A stretch of DNA of 64,000 nt, taken from the NCBI RefSeq assembly GCF_001426865.1, contig NZ_LMFO01000029.1:62001-126000 (forward strand). Direction: 5' to 3'. Every line of letters starts with the position of its first letter. The stretch's first letter is position 1. The stretch is from Paenibacillus sp. Root52 (GTDB taxonomy: Bacteria > Bacillota > Bacilli > Paenibacillales > Paenibacillaceae). The translations under genes were made by a program, and so were the position numbers. Below are positions 17,449-26,520 of this stretch, piece by piece. The notes beneath the pieces were generated by a model. The model made no database searches. It was not told where the DNA came from and saw only the letters and a program-made list of their open reading frames with translations.

Positions 17449-17550
17449 ATGGCTTGAATGAGCCGATTCTGCTTCAACCTTATTAAGCACTTATTCAATT
17501 CATTATGTATTGAACATTATTTGCTAACATATCAACGAAAATGTTCATGA

Positions 17551-17581
17551 AACAGCCCTCCTAGTGAGGGCTGTTTTTTTA
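17551..17581 (+). terminator. Intrinsic terminator of oatA
   Basis: AACAGCCCTC and GAGGGCTGTT form the stem, followed by seven or eight T residues. Confidence 0.88.
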
Positions 17582-17680
17582 CCAATCGGATGGGTTTATA
17601 AGTCACATTTCAGCTATTCTTAACGCTAAACATCGGATTACGCTACGCTTAGAGAAAAGAGAAAATGCACTCCAAAAATA

Positions 17681-17703
17681 ATTTTACTTAATATAAGTAA
17701 AAT
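17681..17703. promoter_or_regulatory. Perfect AT-rich palindrome upstream of the SLH esterase
   Basis: ATTTTACTTA and TAAGTAAAAT are perfect 10-bp arms around ATA. The site lies directly upstream of the candidate -35, as expected for an operator. No regulator can be assigned. Confidence 0.4.
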
Positions 17704-17707
17704 CTTA

Positions 17708-17737
17708 TTGATTTTTTACTAAAAATAATGATAAATT
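17708..17737 (+). promoter_or_regulatory. Candidate promoter of the SLH esterase gene
   Basis: TTGATT (17708-17713), an 18-bp spacer and TAAATT (17732-17737) with TGA before the -10. Confidence 0.42.
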
Positions 17738-17750
17738 AGTAATGTTCAAT

Positions 17751-17764
17751 TGTAAACGCTATCA
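17751..17764 (+). promoter_or_regulatory. cre site
   Basis: TGTAAACGCTATCA matches the CcpA catabolite-responsive element consensus at all defined positions, including the central CG. It sits about 10 bp after the expected transcription start and 24 bp before the ATG. A LacI-family regulator encoded downstream (22668) could also use such a site. Confidence 0.65.
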
Positions 17765-17788
17765 TAAAGTAACTAGGGAGGTTAGTTC

Positions 17789-20700
17789 ATGAAAGATTCT
17801 AGATCCAAGAAAACGAAAAGAAAGACGATACCCATCGCCGCATTGTCGGCAGCTCTGATGTTAACCTCATCGCCAAGTCTCATATATGCGGAAACAACAA
17901 CTGCTGTGCAGGAGGAAACTGTGCAGGGAGAATCTATACAAGAAGAGTCTGTAAAGGAAGAGTCGATACAGGGTGGACAGGAAGCAGTGGTCGATGATCC
18001 ATCTGTAACTGCACCAATAGAACAAGAGTCTGCTATACCTGTCACTGAGCAGAACACCCAACTGAGCAGTCAGTTAATCTCCAGCACTCCGGAGGGATCA
18101 CCTGAAGCACAGAAATTCAGATTCTACACAGCAACGTATGTGTCCGATAGCCTGAATCAGAAGGAAATGAGTTATCGGGTATACCTTCCAGAAGGATATT
18201 ACGATAGCACAAGAACGTATCCTGTTGTCTATTTGCTTCATGGAGAGAACAATACCAGTGAGCAGTTTGAGTCCAGTGGCATTGCAGACAAGCTAGATCA
18301 GTGGATGAAGGATGGGACACTTCAGAAAATGATTGTCATTATGCCAGACTCAAGCAAAGGGAGCTATTTCGTCAATCAGACGGAAGGTGATGATCAAGGA
18401 AACTGGGAAAATATGATTGTAAATGATCTGGTTCCCGTAGTTGATGGTAAATTCAGAACAATTGATAAACCGCTATACAGAGCAATTACGGGTATTTCCA
18501 TGGGTGGTTTTGGTGCTTTTGTCGTCGGGCTTGATCACCCAGAGGTATTTGGTTCGATTGGAAGCCATCGAGCTCCGCTGGGCATGACCATTGCTGGAAA
18601 GAATCCGATGGAGATGATAAAAAGCAAATCAGAGAATGAGTTGAAAGCGTATTCCATTTATCTGGATGGTGATGCGGATGACCCTAATACATATGCAGAT
18701 AACTCCACGAATGCTATTCACGCTCATCTGCGATCCAAATCCATCTCACATGGCTACCAGATGCGTCCGGGTGATCACACCACCGATCCACTCGTGGATC
18801 TGAACCGTTCTTTGGGTGCTTTTAATTCGAAATTTGCCAAAGGCATTCTAACAGGCAGCTTTACGGCTACGCCTCAAGCATTGGGTACCGATACGAATGA
18901 GGTTCGTGTAGCCTACACAACTCAATTGGATCGGACTGCGGCGCAGCTGTTCCAGAATAATGGTACAGATCAGGATTTTGAGTTGTCTGTATCGCTGAAG
19001 GTAACTAATCCAGCGGGTGAGGTCTTGTACAGTGATACGAAGAAAGCGGGGGACATTATTACGGGTTCTGCTGAATCTACTTTTAATGACAGTTTCAATA
19101 TTCCAGTGGTTCAGCTGGGCAGTAGTAAAAGTACAACTGTTTCTCTCGAAGCCTCGTTACTTGGCTCAACGATATCGCTGGGTTCCAAACCCCTAATCCG
19201 CGTTACGCCAACAGGTACGTTGCCTGAAGATATTCAGATTGATCTGCTTGGGGATTGGAAATTTAAGAAAGATTCATATCCAGGACCATCACTACATGGA
19301 GAAGCCGAAAATGTGGATACGACGGATTGGGCAACAGTGCAGCCGGGTCTGGACTGGTGGACAGACGGGTTCGGCGGTTATGAAGGGCTGAATAATTATT
19401 ACGGAGCTGCTTGGTATCAGAAGACATTTTTTGTTCCTGAAGATTTCCCAGATCAGGACCTGACCTTAATGGCCGGCAAAATAGATGATGCTGACATCAC
19501 CTATATTAATGGAATTAAAGTTGGCGAGACAGGTTTCGTGAACGGCGTGTATAAGTCTTCTTTCTGGGCAGCATCGCGTGAATATAAAATCCCGAGTAAT
19601 CTGCTGAAACGGGGTCAGGTCAATACGATAGCCGTGTACATGCTTAACGATAACGGCGGTGGTGGCTGGTATTCTGGGCCTATTGGCATTTACACGAAGG
19701 CGGCGATGCAAAAAATTAAAGACCTACCTTCTGAGGTGCCTAGTGAGAACGAAGTAACCACAGTGAAGGAGTTCGCGGCTAAGCAATACCAGGCAATAGA
19801 TCAGAAAAATCTGACTGTCTACGCAGATACATTGTCGGCTAAATATTTTGAGAAAGGCATTGATAAACTGAAGCTGCTGGAACAACGACAACAGTGGACA
19901 AAAGATTATGCAACAATCAAAACCAAGATCAACAATCCGTATGTGTTCACACTGGATAACCGTTACTTGTATACGGCTGAAGTTGTCGTAACAGGAACCA
20001 AAGCAGATGGAACCGAGACGGTACTTCAGCAGGGAACGGTATCTCAATATTATCAGCAGGAGAACGGTAAACTTCGAGAAACAGGTGACCAGAAACTGTT
20101 CTTTGTGACGGAGTTCTATTCAGAAAGTGCGAAGCGGACGGTCAAATACAGAGTTTATCTGCCACAGAGCTATTTGACGAATCCAGACAAGCGTTATTCA
20201 AGTGTGTATTTACTTCACCAGTTTAACAGTGACAGTGAGTCCTACGAGATCGACAAAATCGATCAGATTTTGAACAAAGAGATCGCTGCAGGACGATCCA
20301 AAGATATGATTGTTGTTATGCCTGACTCTTCCGGAATGAGCTGGTGGGTAAATGGAGCAGAGCCTGATGGTGTGAAATGGCAGGACATGGTGGTTAAGGA
20401 TCTGGTACCGTATGTAGATCAGAAATTCAGAACGATTGATGATGCGCGTTACAGAGGAACCTCCGGCGTGTCCATGGGTGGATTCGGTTCCTTCGCGATT
20501 GGTTTCCAATACCCGGATCTATTCTCTTCAGCAGCAAGTCATATGGGGGCAATAAACTTCACTCAAGCAGGCCAGAATCCAGTTGAGATTATTAAATCTT
20601 ACCCTGTTGAAGCGTTGAAACGGTATTCTATTTACTTGGATTCAGGTAATGAGGATGTGTACAAATTTGACGTGCCGGTAACGACGCTTCACAAGTATTT

Positions 20701-22363
20701 GAAGGATAATCATGTAGAACATTATGCCGAGATTCGTGACGGACTACATGACAGTGCGTTCTATACTAAGTCGATAGACTTGTCGTTCGCTCAGCACAGC
20801 AGACATTTTGCTGATGCACATGTTACAGACGGAGTTTTGGCGGGAAGTCTTAATATCCAGAGCAGATCTGGCAACAAAACAGTGACATACCAGGTGACTG
20901 CAAAAGAACAATTAAATGCTTATGTAGATAACATTCCGACGTCACCTTATGTGAAAAATCAGACGCCAGATCTACACATCCCTGTCATTCTTGAACTCGT
21001 TAATCAGGCTACAGGGGAGCGAGTTGCTGTACAACAGGATGCACTTAAAGCTCGTACTGGCGGTGTATCGAAGGAGGGTACACTAACCATTCCTGCTCTT
21101 CAAGATGGCAATTACAGCTTAAAACTGAAAGCTTCAGTACTAGATCGCACGTTTACACTTGCTACTGCGAATTACACGGTAGATGGTTCAACGGGAGGAT
21201 CTCCTGGCAATACCGGGGGAAGCTCTACAGGAGGTTCTTCATCTGGCACACCAGCTATCACTCCGACTCAACCGGTTGCTACACCAGGAGCAAATACGAA
21301 TACGGACGGTGTTAACGGTGCAACCACGGTAAGCCGTGAAGATGTTGCTGCTGCGCTGGAGAAGCAAACGGATCTGTCGATCAAACTCGCAGAGGGAATC
21401 TCACTTGTGCTTCCATTTGACGCTTTGAAACAGATCATGTCAGAGCTGGGTTCTGGATTCAAGTTATTGAATCTGAAATCAATACCTGTTACAGCCACTG
21501 AACAAAATTCGAAGATTGCGTCGGCTGGACAGCATTTGGGCGGTCAGCTCAAGTCAGCCGGATCGTTCATCAGCTTGGAGCTGTCTGCTACGCTTGAAGA
21601 TGGCACAGTTCGCCAGTTGAATCCTACGTTCGAGCAGCCAGTCCAAATTGAACTTGCAGCAGATGCTGGAACCGATCACCAGCTCGTCGGTGTGTATTAC
21701 TGGAACGAGAAAGGTGAAGCAGCGTTTAAGCGCAGTACATGGCATAGCGAGACAGACACATTTGAAGCCCAGATCAACGAATTGGGAACCTATAGTCTGA
21801 TGACTTTTACGAAGCCATTCAATGACGTTCAGTCCGGTTCATGGTATAACCGTGCTGTCGAAGTGATGGTTGCTCAGCACATCGTTAAAGGAGTTAACGA
21901 TGCGAATTTTGCACCTCAAAGTTCTGTGACGAGAGCAGAGTTTGCCGCTCTACTTACCCGTATGCTGGGCCTTGAAGAAACAGCAAATGCACCGTTTGCT
22001 GATGTGTCTCAGGACAGATGGTACGCATCCTCCGTTGCGGCTGCATATCAAGCAGGCATTATCAACGGTGTGTCTGATGTGGCTTTTGAACCGAACAGAC
22101 AGATTACACGAGAGCAGATGGCTGTTATGACTTATAATGCACTGCAAAAGCTGTACCCAGGCGAAAGTGGAACCAGTCATGATGCGTTGGCTGGATTCAC
22201 AGATGGAAGAGATATTCGTCCTTGGGCTCAGCAGCAACTATCTACACTTGTACAGCTTGGATTAATCCAGGGTAATGGTAAGTCCATGAAGCCTCAGGGT
22301 ATCGCTACCCGAGGTGAAGCTGTGCAGGTGTTATTGAACCTAATGGAACATAAGGGTCAGTAA
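17789..22363 (+). CDS. S-layer-anchored protein with two esterase domains and a jelly-roll domain
   Basis: Secreted surface protein of 1524 residues. A signal peptide (about 1-35) is followed by a Glu/Ser/Val-rich stretch with imperfect QEESVQ-type repeats. Domain 1 (about 105-345) is an esterase-D/feruloyl-esterase-like alpha/beta hydrolase with GISMGGFG, Ser 237. A galactose-binding-like jelly roll follows (about 485-637; LLGDWKFKKDS to GPIGIYTK), of the type found in GH2 enzymes and acetylesterases. Domain 2 (about 770-1007) is a second esterase with GVSMGGFG, Ser 895. A Gly/Ser linker (about 1131-1158), a beta-rich region and three SLH repeats (about 1340-1520) end the protein, giving wall attachment. 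AGGGAGG precedes the ATG. It probably removes ester groups (acetyl or feruloyl) from plant polysaccharide at the cell surface; the substrate is inferred. Confidence 0.85.
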   Translation: MKDSRSKKTKRKTIPIAALSAALMLTSSPSLIYAETTTAVQEETVQGESIQEESVKEESIQGGQEAVVDDPSVTAPIEQESAIPVTEQNTQLSSQLISSTPEGSPEAQKFRFYTATYVSDSLNQKEMSYRVYLPEGYYDSTRTYPVVYLLHGENNTSEQFESSGIADKLDQWMKDGTLQKMIVIMPDSSKGSYFVNQTEGDDQGNWENMIVNDLVPVVDGKFRTIDKPLYRAITGISMGGFGAFVVGLDHPEVFGSIGSHRAPLGMTIAGKNPMEMIKSKSENELKAYSIYLDGDADDPNTYADNSTNAIHAHLRSKSISHGYQMRPGDHTTDPLVDLNRSLGAFNSKFAKGILTGSFTATPQALGTDTNEVRVAYTTQLDRTAAQLFQNNGTDQDFELSVSLKVTNPAGEVLYSDTKKAGDIITGSAESTFNDSFNIPVVQLGSSKSTTVSLEASLLGSTISLGSKPLIRVTPTGTLPEDIQIDLLGDWKFKKDSYPGPSLHGEAENVDTTDWATVQPGLDWWTDGFGGYEGLNNYYGAAWYQKTFFVPEDFPDQDLTLMAGKIDDADITYINGIKVGETGFVNGVYKSSFWAASREYKIPSNLLKRGQVNTIAVYMLNDNGGGGWYSGPIGIYTKAAMQKIKDLPSEVPSENEVTTVKEFAAKQYQAIDQKNLTVYADTLSAKYFEKGIDKLKLLEQRQQWTKDYATIKTKINNPYVFTLDNRYLYTAEVVVTGTKADGTETVLQQGTVSQYYQQENGKLRETGDQKLFFVTEFYSESAKRTVKYRVYLPQSYLTNPDKRYSSVYLLHQFNSDSESYEIDKIDQILNKEIAAGRSKDMIVVMPDSSGMSWWVNGAEPDGVKWQDMVVKDLVPYVDQKFRTIDDARYRGTSGVSMGGFGSFAIGFQYPDLFSSAASHMGAINFTQAGQNPVEIIKSYPVEALKRYSIYLDSGNEDVYKFDVPVTTLHKYLKDNHVEHYAEIRDGLHDSAFYTKSIDLSFAQHSRHFADAHVTDGVLAGSLNIQSRSGNKTVTYQVTAKEQLNAYVDNIPTSPYVKNQTPDLHIPVILELVNQATGERVAVQQDALKARTGGVSKEGTLTIPALQDGNYSLKLKASVLDRTFTLATANYTVDGSTGGSPGNTGGSSTGGSSSGTPAITPTQPVATPGANTNTDGVNGATTVSREDVAAALEKQTDLSIKLAEGISLVLPFDALKQIMSELGSGFKLLNLKSIPVTATEQNSKIASAGQHLGGQLKSAGSFISLELSATLEDGTVRQLNPTFEQPVQIELAADAGTDHQLVGVYYWNEKGEAAFKRSTWHSETDTFEAQINELGTYSLMTFTKPFNDVQSGSWYNRAVEVMVAQHIVKGVNDANFAPQSSVTRAEFAALLTRMLGLEETANAPFADVSQDRWYASSVAAAYQAGIINGVSDVAFEPNRQITREQMAVMTYNALQKLYPGESGTSHDALAGFTDGRDIRPWAQQQLSTLVQLGLIQGNGKSMKPQGIATRGEAVQVLLNLMEHKGQ

Positions 22364-22424
22364 TACCCTACGGAATAGCTAATTGATAGATACGTAATAA
22401 TCTAAAAAGGACAAACAAGTTTTA

Positions 22425-22467
22425 AACCTTCTGCTCGCGGCCACGCGGGCTGGAGGTCTTTTTTTCA
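22425..22467 (+). terminator. Intrinsic terminator of the SLH esterase gene
   Basis: A 13-bp GC-rich stem with one mismatch (CCTTCTGCTCGCG with CGCGGGCTGGAGG) is followed by TCTTTTTTT. Confidence 0.72.
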
Positions 22468-22631
22468 TAATAGGGTGTTACTCTGTGCAGAGGGATTCTT
22501 CAAGGTTCTAGGATGTTATTGTTGGGCATTCAACCAGACATCTGATACACTATTTATCAGGTGAATTAATTGTGATGATCTCGCTGAATTAGCAACAGGC
22601 TAACGTATTCAGATTGCAGAGTTGTTGATGA

Positions 22632-23702
<1,071 letters not shown>

Positions 23703-23772
23703 CAGAAAAACAACAACAATTGGTTGAACCTTAATAGATGGTTGATCTCTCGATTAGAATGAATACCACCAT

Positions 23773-23813
23773 AATAAGCCATGAACTCCGAGCTGGAGGG
23801 TCATGGCTTATTG
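23773..23813. terminator. Bidirectional terminator between convergent lacI-like and monooxygenase genes
   Basis: AATAAGCCATGA and TCATGGCTTATT form a 12-bp stem, continued by CTCC/GGAG. T-rich flanks are short on both sides. Confidence 0.55.
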
Positions 23814-23891
23814 TCGTACAACGTTATGATGATTGTATGGGGCGAGTCCTAGACAGCTCAGTCATATGAGCAATTAGACCATCTTGCTCCC

Positions 23892-25019
23892 TTAATTAAG
23901 GAAGGATTCATAGCGTTGCTGGAAAGATACCTCCATCTCGATCTGCCGTGCAAGCTGCTGTTTCACTTTATCTCCGCGTAATGACTGCAACTCTTGCAGG
24001 GGCTTCATCGAAGCGAACTGATCCTGTGCCATGCGGGTCAATAGTTCTGCAAGCATATCTGCATCCTCTAGAGCAGCATTTAGTCCGAATGCACCTGTGG
24101 GAGTCATCGTATGAGCAGCGTCACCGATGAGCACGATATTGTCCTGCGTCCATGTCTCTGAATAACTGCTTTCCACAGATAATAAGACAAAGTCACTCCA
24201 TGTTTGGATGTGCGCTTTAACCGAATCAGCCAAACAAGGGAATGCCGTGACCAGTTTTTGAACAAAAGGTGTAAAAGGCAGCTCGCGCAACTTGGAATAA
24301 GATCCTTGGGGGATGTTCCAGCCGATCTGAACATAGCCCCCGAATTGAGAAAAGAGAGCCAGCTGTTGTCCGTCCATGCTTGCCATTCGTACCGCAGGTT
24401 CCCAGCCTACAGGTGCCGGGATGCGAGCCCATAACAGGTCATAACCATGCTTACGAATAAGGGGGATCATTCCCGAATGTTTCCGTACAGCTGAGTATCG
24501 TCCATCAGCACCGACGATAATGGAAGCTTCAATGGAAGACGGAACGCCATTTTGACGGATATTGATACCAACAGGCTTACCGGTCTTCTCTCGCAATATC
24601 CCGGTCATAATGGTATTGAAGAGGATATGCTCATGGTTTTGCTCTTGCTGCTGTGACTGGGTGACGATAATCTCTAACAAGTGATCCTGTGGTACATGGA
24701 TGCCAACGTGCGAGACTTCATCACTTGGGAAAATGGTTTTAATAATTTTACCGTCTTCCCAATATTGAATCTCCTCCAGCGGAAGTGCTCCGCGCTCAGC
24801 AATAATGGAGTATAGACCATGTTTGTTTAATATAGCTTCTCCATCCGTATTCAGCAGCTCTCCGCGGAATGACTTGTGAAGATGTGGCTGTCGTTCAATT
24901 AAAGCTGTAGATATGCCTTGTCGATTCAACAGATTGGACAATAGTGCTCCACCTGGCCCCGCCCCAACGATACAGACATCGACAGTCAGCGTTTGGTTTG
25001 TTTCATTTGTATTATTCAT
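23892..25019 (-). CDS. FAD-dependent monooxygenase (PHBH/UbiH-like)
   Basis: Flavoprotein of 375 residues of the class A monooxygenase family. The N-terminal Rossmann motif is VDVCIVGAGPGGALLSNLL, then the FAD-ribose contact ALIERQP. The middle NADPH/FAD DG motif is IVGADGRYSAVRKHSG, and the C-terminal motif is VLIGDAAHTMTPTGAFGLN. Members hydroxylate aromatic or quinone-like compounds; some close relatives are tetracycline-modifying or dehydrogenating enzymes. No membrane segment is seen. It diverges from a MarR-family gene, a typical layout for aromatic-compound or antibiotic response, and this suggests the MarR protein controls it. The substrate cannot be read from the sequence. Confidence 0.83.
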   Translation of the reverse strand: MNNTNETNQTLTVDVCIVGAGPGGALLSNLLNRQGISTALIERQPHLHKSFRGELLNTDGEAILNKHGLYSIIAERGALPLEEIQYWEDGKIIKTIFPSDEVSHVGIHVPQDHLLEIIVTQSQQQEQNHEHILFNTIMTGILREKTGKPVGINIRQNGVPSSIEASIIVGADGRYSAVRKHSGMIPLIRKHGYDLLWARIPAPVGWEPAVRMASMDGQQLALFSQFGGYVQIGWNIPQGSYSKLRELPFTPFVQKLVTAFPCLADSVKAHIQTWSDFVLLSVESSYSETWTQDNIVLIGDAAHTMTPTGAFGLNAALEDADMLAELLTRMAQDQFASMKPLQELQSLRGDKVKQQLARQIEMEVSFQQRYESFLN

Positions 25020-25092
25020 ATGTTAAAATTCCTTCGCTGTATTATAGGTGATCATTCATGTACTTTATAACAATAAATTTATAAAAATCATT

Positions 25093-25126
25093 AAGTAACT
25101 AAAAGTAACTTTGAGCATAAGTAATT
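25093..25126. repeat. Three AAGTAACT-type direct repeats in the MarR/monooxygenase intergenic region
   Basis: AAGTAACT occurs at 25093-25100 and 25103-25110 (10-bp period), and AAGTAATT at 25119-25126. The helical phasing of the first two suggests a protein-binding site, perhaps affecting the monooxygenase promoter. Confidence 0.35.
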
Positions 25127-25306
25127 ATAAACAAACTCCTTAAGATATTGCAATAGGTTGTTTAAGTACCTGTCTCTAAACTTGCCTAAACGTCTGACAT
25201 TCATCCCAATTGAACCCGTCGAATGCAAACGTATATTTCACAAACAAAATAGTACAAATATGTTACAATATAAGGTAGGTTATGATCATAGGTAGGAGGG
25301 ACAGTT

Positions 25307-25789
25307 ATGAGTCCGGATACGGAGCGAAACTCTCAATTGGCAAATATCGATCAATTGTTGGAGGCCTTCTTCAGATATAAAAATAAAGTGTTGGATCAGC
25401 AACAGAAGAATGAAACAAACTGCAAACTGAATCCAACCAAAAATCATATATTGGCCATGATATTACGTGAAGAACGTTGCATGGCTGTTGATGTGGCAAG
25501 ACAGCTCAGCCTATCTTCGGGAGCAACGACAATTGTCCTGAATCAGTTGGAGAGTGAGGGGCTTATTCAACGGGTGCGCAGTGAAGAGGATCGGCGGATT
25601 GTCTGGTTATCCCTTACAAGTGATGGAGAGCAGCTAGCTCGTACATTGATTGCGAATCGTGGCCGCATGACTTGGGAATTGTTGCAGGCACTTACAGAAG
25701 AGGAACAACAACAGATGATCGGCATGCTCAAAAAAATTGAGCTGAAGCTGCTGGAGAACATGAAAGCACTTGAGCAAGCGAATCGATAA
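25307..25789 (+). CDS. MarR-family transcriptional regulator
   Basis: Winged-helix regulator of 160 residues. The recognition region is MAVDVARQLSLSSGATTIVLNQLESEGLIQR, followed by the wing VRSEEDRRIVWLSLTSDGEQLA, a standard MarR signature. The C-terminal helix QALTEEEQQQMIGMLKKIELKLLENM forms the dimer interface. One cysteine lies in NCKLNPTKN and another in EERCMAVD; the latter could allow redox sensing but this is a guess. TAGGAGGG gives good spacing to the ATG. A TACAAT with an upstream TG (extended -10) lies about 40 nt before. It diverges from the FAD monooxygenase and most likely represses it. Confidence 0.85.
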   Translation: MSPDTERNSQLANIDQLLEAFFRYKNKVLDQQQKNETNCKLNPTKNHILAMILREERCMAVDVARQLSLSSGATTIVLNQLESEGLIQRVRSEEDRRIVWLSLTSDGEQLARTLIANRGRMTWELLQALTEEEQQQMIGMLKKIELKLLENMKALEQANR

Positions 25790-25807
25790 GGTAATACGTT
25801 TCAATTT

Positions 25808-25878
25808 AAGGCGTCAGCCTTCAAGAATTTCAGACCTTCGTTGAGGTCTAAACCTTGAAGACTGGCGTTTTTTATTTT
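25808..25878 (+). terminator. Branched terminator after the MarR gene
   Basis: Outer arms CTTCAAG/CTTGAAG with flanking GGCGTCAG/CTGGCGTT enclose an inner AGACCT/AGGTCT hairpin, and TTTTTT follows. Confidence 0.65.
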
Positions 25879-25982
25879 ACATATCAATTTAAATTCATTC
25901 ACCTACAGGTTCATAAGTGGTCTTTGAATTTGCAGGAATATGCATTTCATATTTCATTAAGGGTATTATAAAATGTTTTCGC

Positions 25983-26282
25983 TTATAGGTGGAACCTGCG
26001 AATATGGTCTGTTAGACCTTCAAGCTGCAAGATTTCCTTTTGTTTCTCACCGAGAAGATCAAAATGAGGAAAAAGCTCACGTCGATGAATATAACGAGGA
26101 TTAAGTCCATGTGCGCGGCACCATTCTTCGAGTCTTTCCAAATCTGCACATCCCACTTTGGTCACACTCTTTACGCCAGGGAAACGGGGATCAATCCAAA
26201 AATGAGTGAGATAGGCAATTTCGCCACGGGAGACACGCTCTTTCCAGGCTGTCAGCTCTTTTCGCTTAATTCCAAATGCCAT
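25983..26282 (-). CDS. yneQ: YneQ-like conserved protein
   Basis: A 99-residue cytoplasmic protein resembling Bacillus YneQ, function unknown. It begins MAFGIKRKELTAWKERVSRG and contains EIAYLTHFWIDPRFPG, TKVGCADLERLEEWC and FPHFDLLGEKQKEIL. An upstream in-frame start exists at 26351. I chose ATG 26282 because the family begins at MAFGIKR and AAAGGA lies 11 nt before it; the extra N-terminal part has no conserved look. The repeated aromatic and His/Asp positions (HFWIDPRF, FPHFD) hint at a metal or nucleic-acid site, but this is speculation. It stands alone, and a fragment of the dispersed repeat lies upstream. Confidence 0.7.
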   Translation of the reverse strand: MAFGIKRKELTAWKERVSRGEIAYLTHFWIDPRFPGVKSVTKVGCADLERLEEWCRAHGLNPRYIHRRELFPHFDLLGEKQKEILQLEGLTDHIRRFHL

Positions 26283-26345
26283 AATTACCAAAATCCTTTC
26301 CAAACGGGTATTGTCCTGAACGTATTGTAACATCTTATAGTGGTA

Positions 26346-26378
26346 GTTCAAAAAGTCCGCTTTTAATTACGAAGGAAC
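26346..26378 (+). repeat. Fragment of the dispersed MITE-like repeat (left end)
   Basis: GTTCAAAAAGTCCGCTTTT followed by AATTACGAAGGA matches the left end of the 166-bp element at 36705. Only about 33 bp remain. It lies in the yneQ-antiporter gap. Confidence 0.6.
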
Positions 26379-26520
26379 AGAATCAATCACTATTGTTCAA
26401 ACGAAGCTATTATAAAATGCGGTGGCTGGGTAAATGTATATGACAACATTTTTATAACCATTATTCGTTATATGCTAAAATAAGGCATCAATGTTCATTA
26501 CGCGGAAAGGGAATGACATC

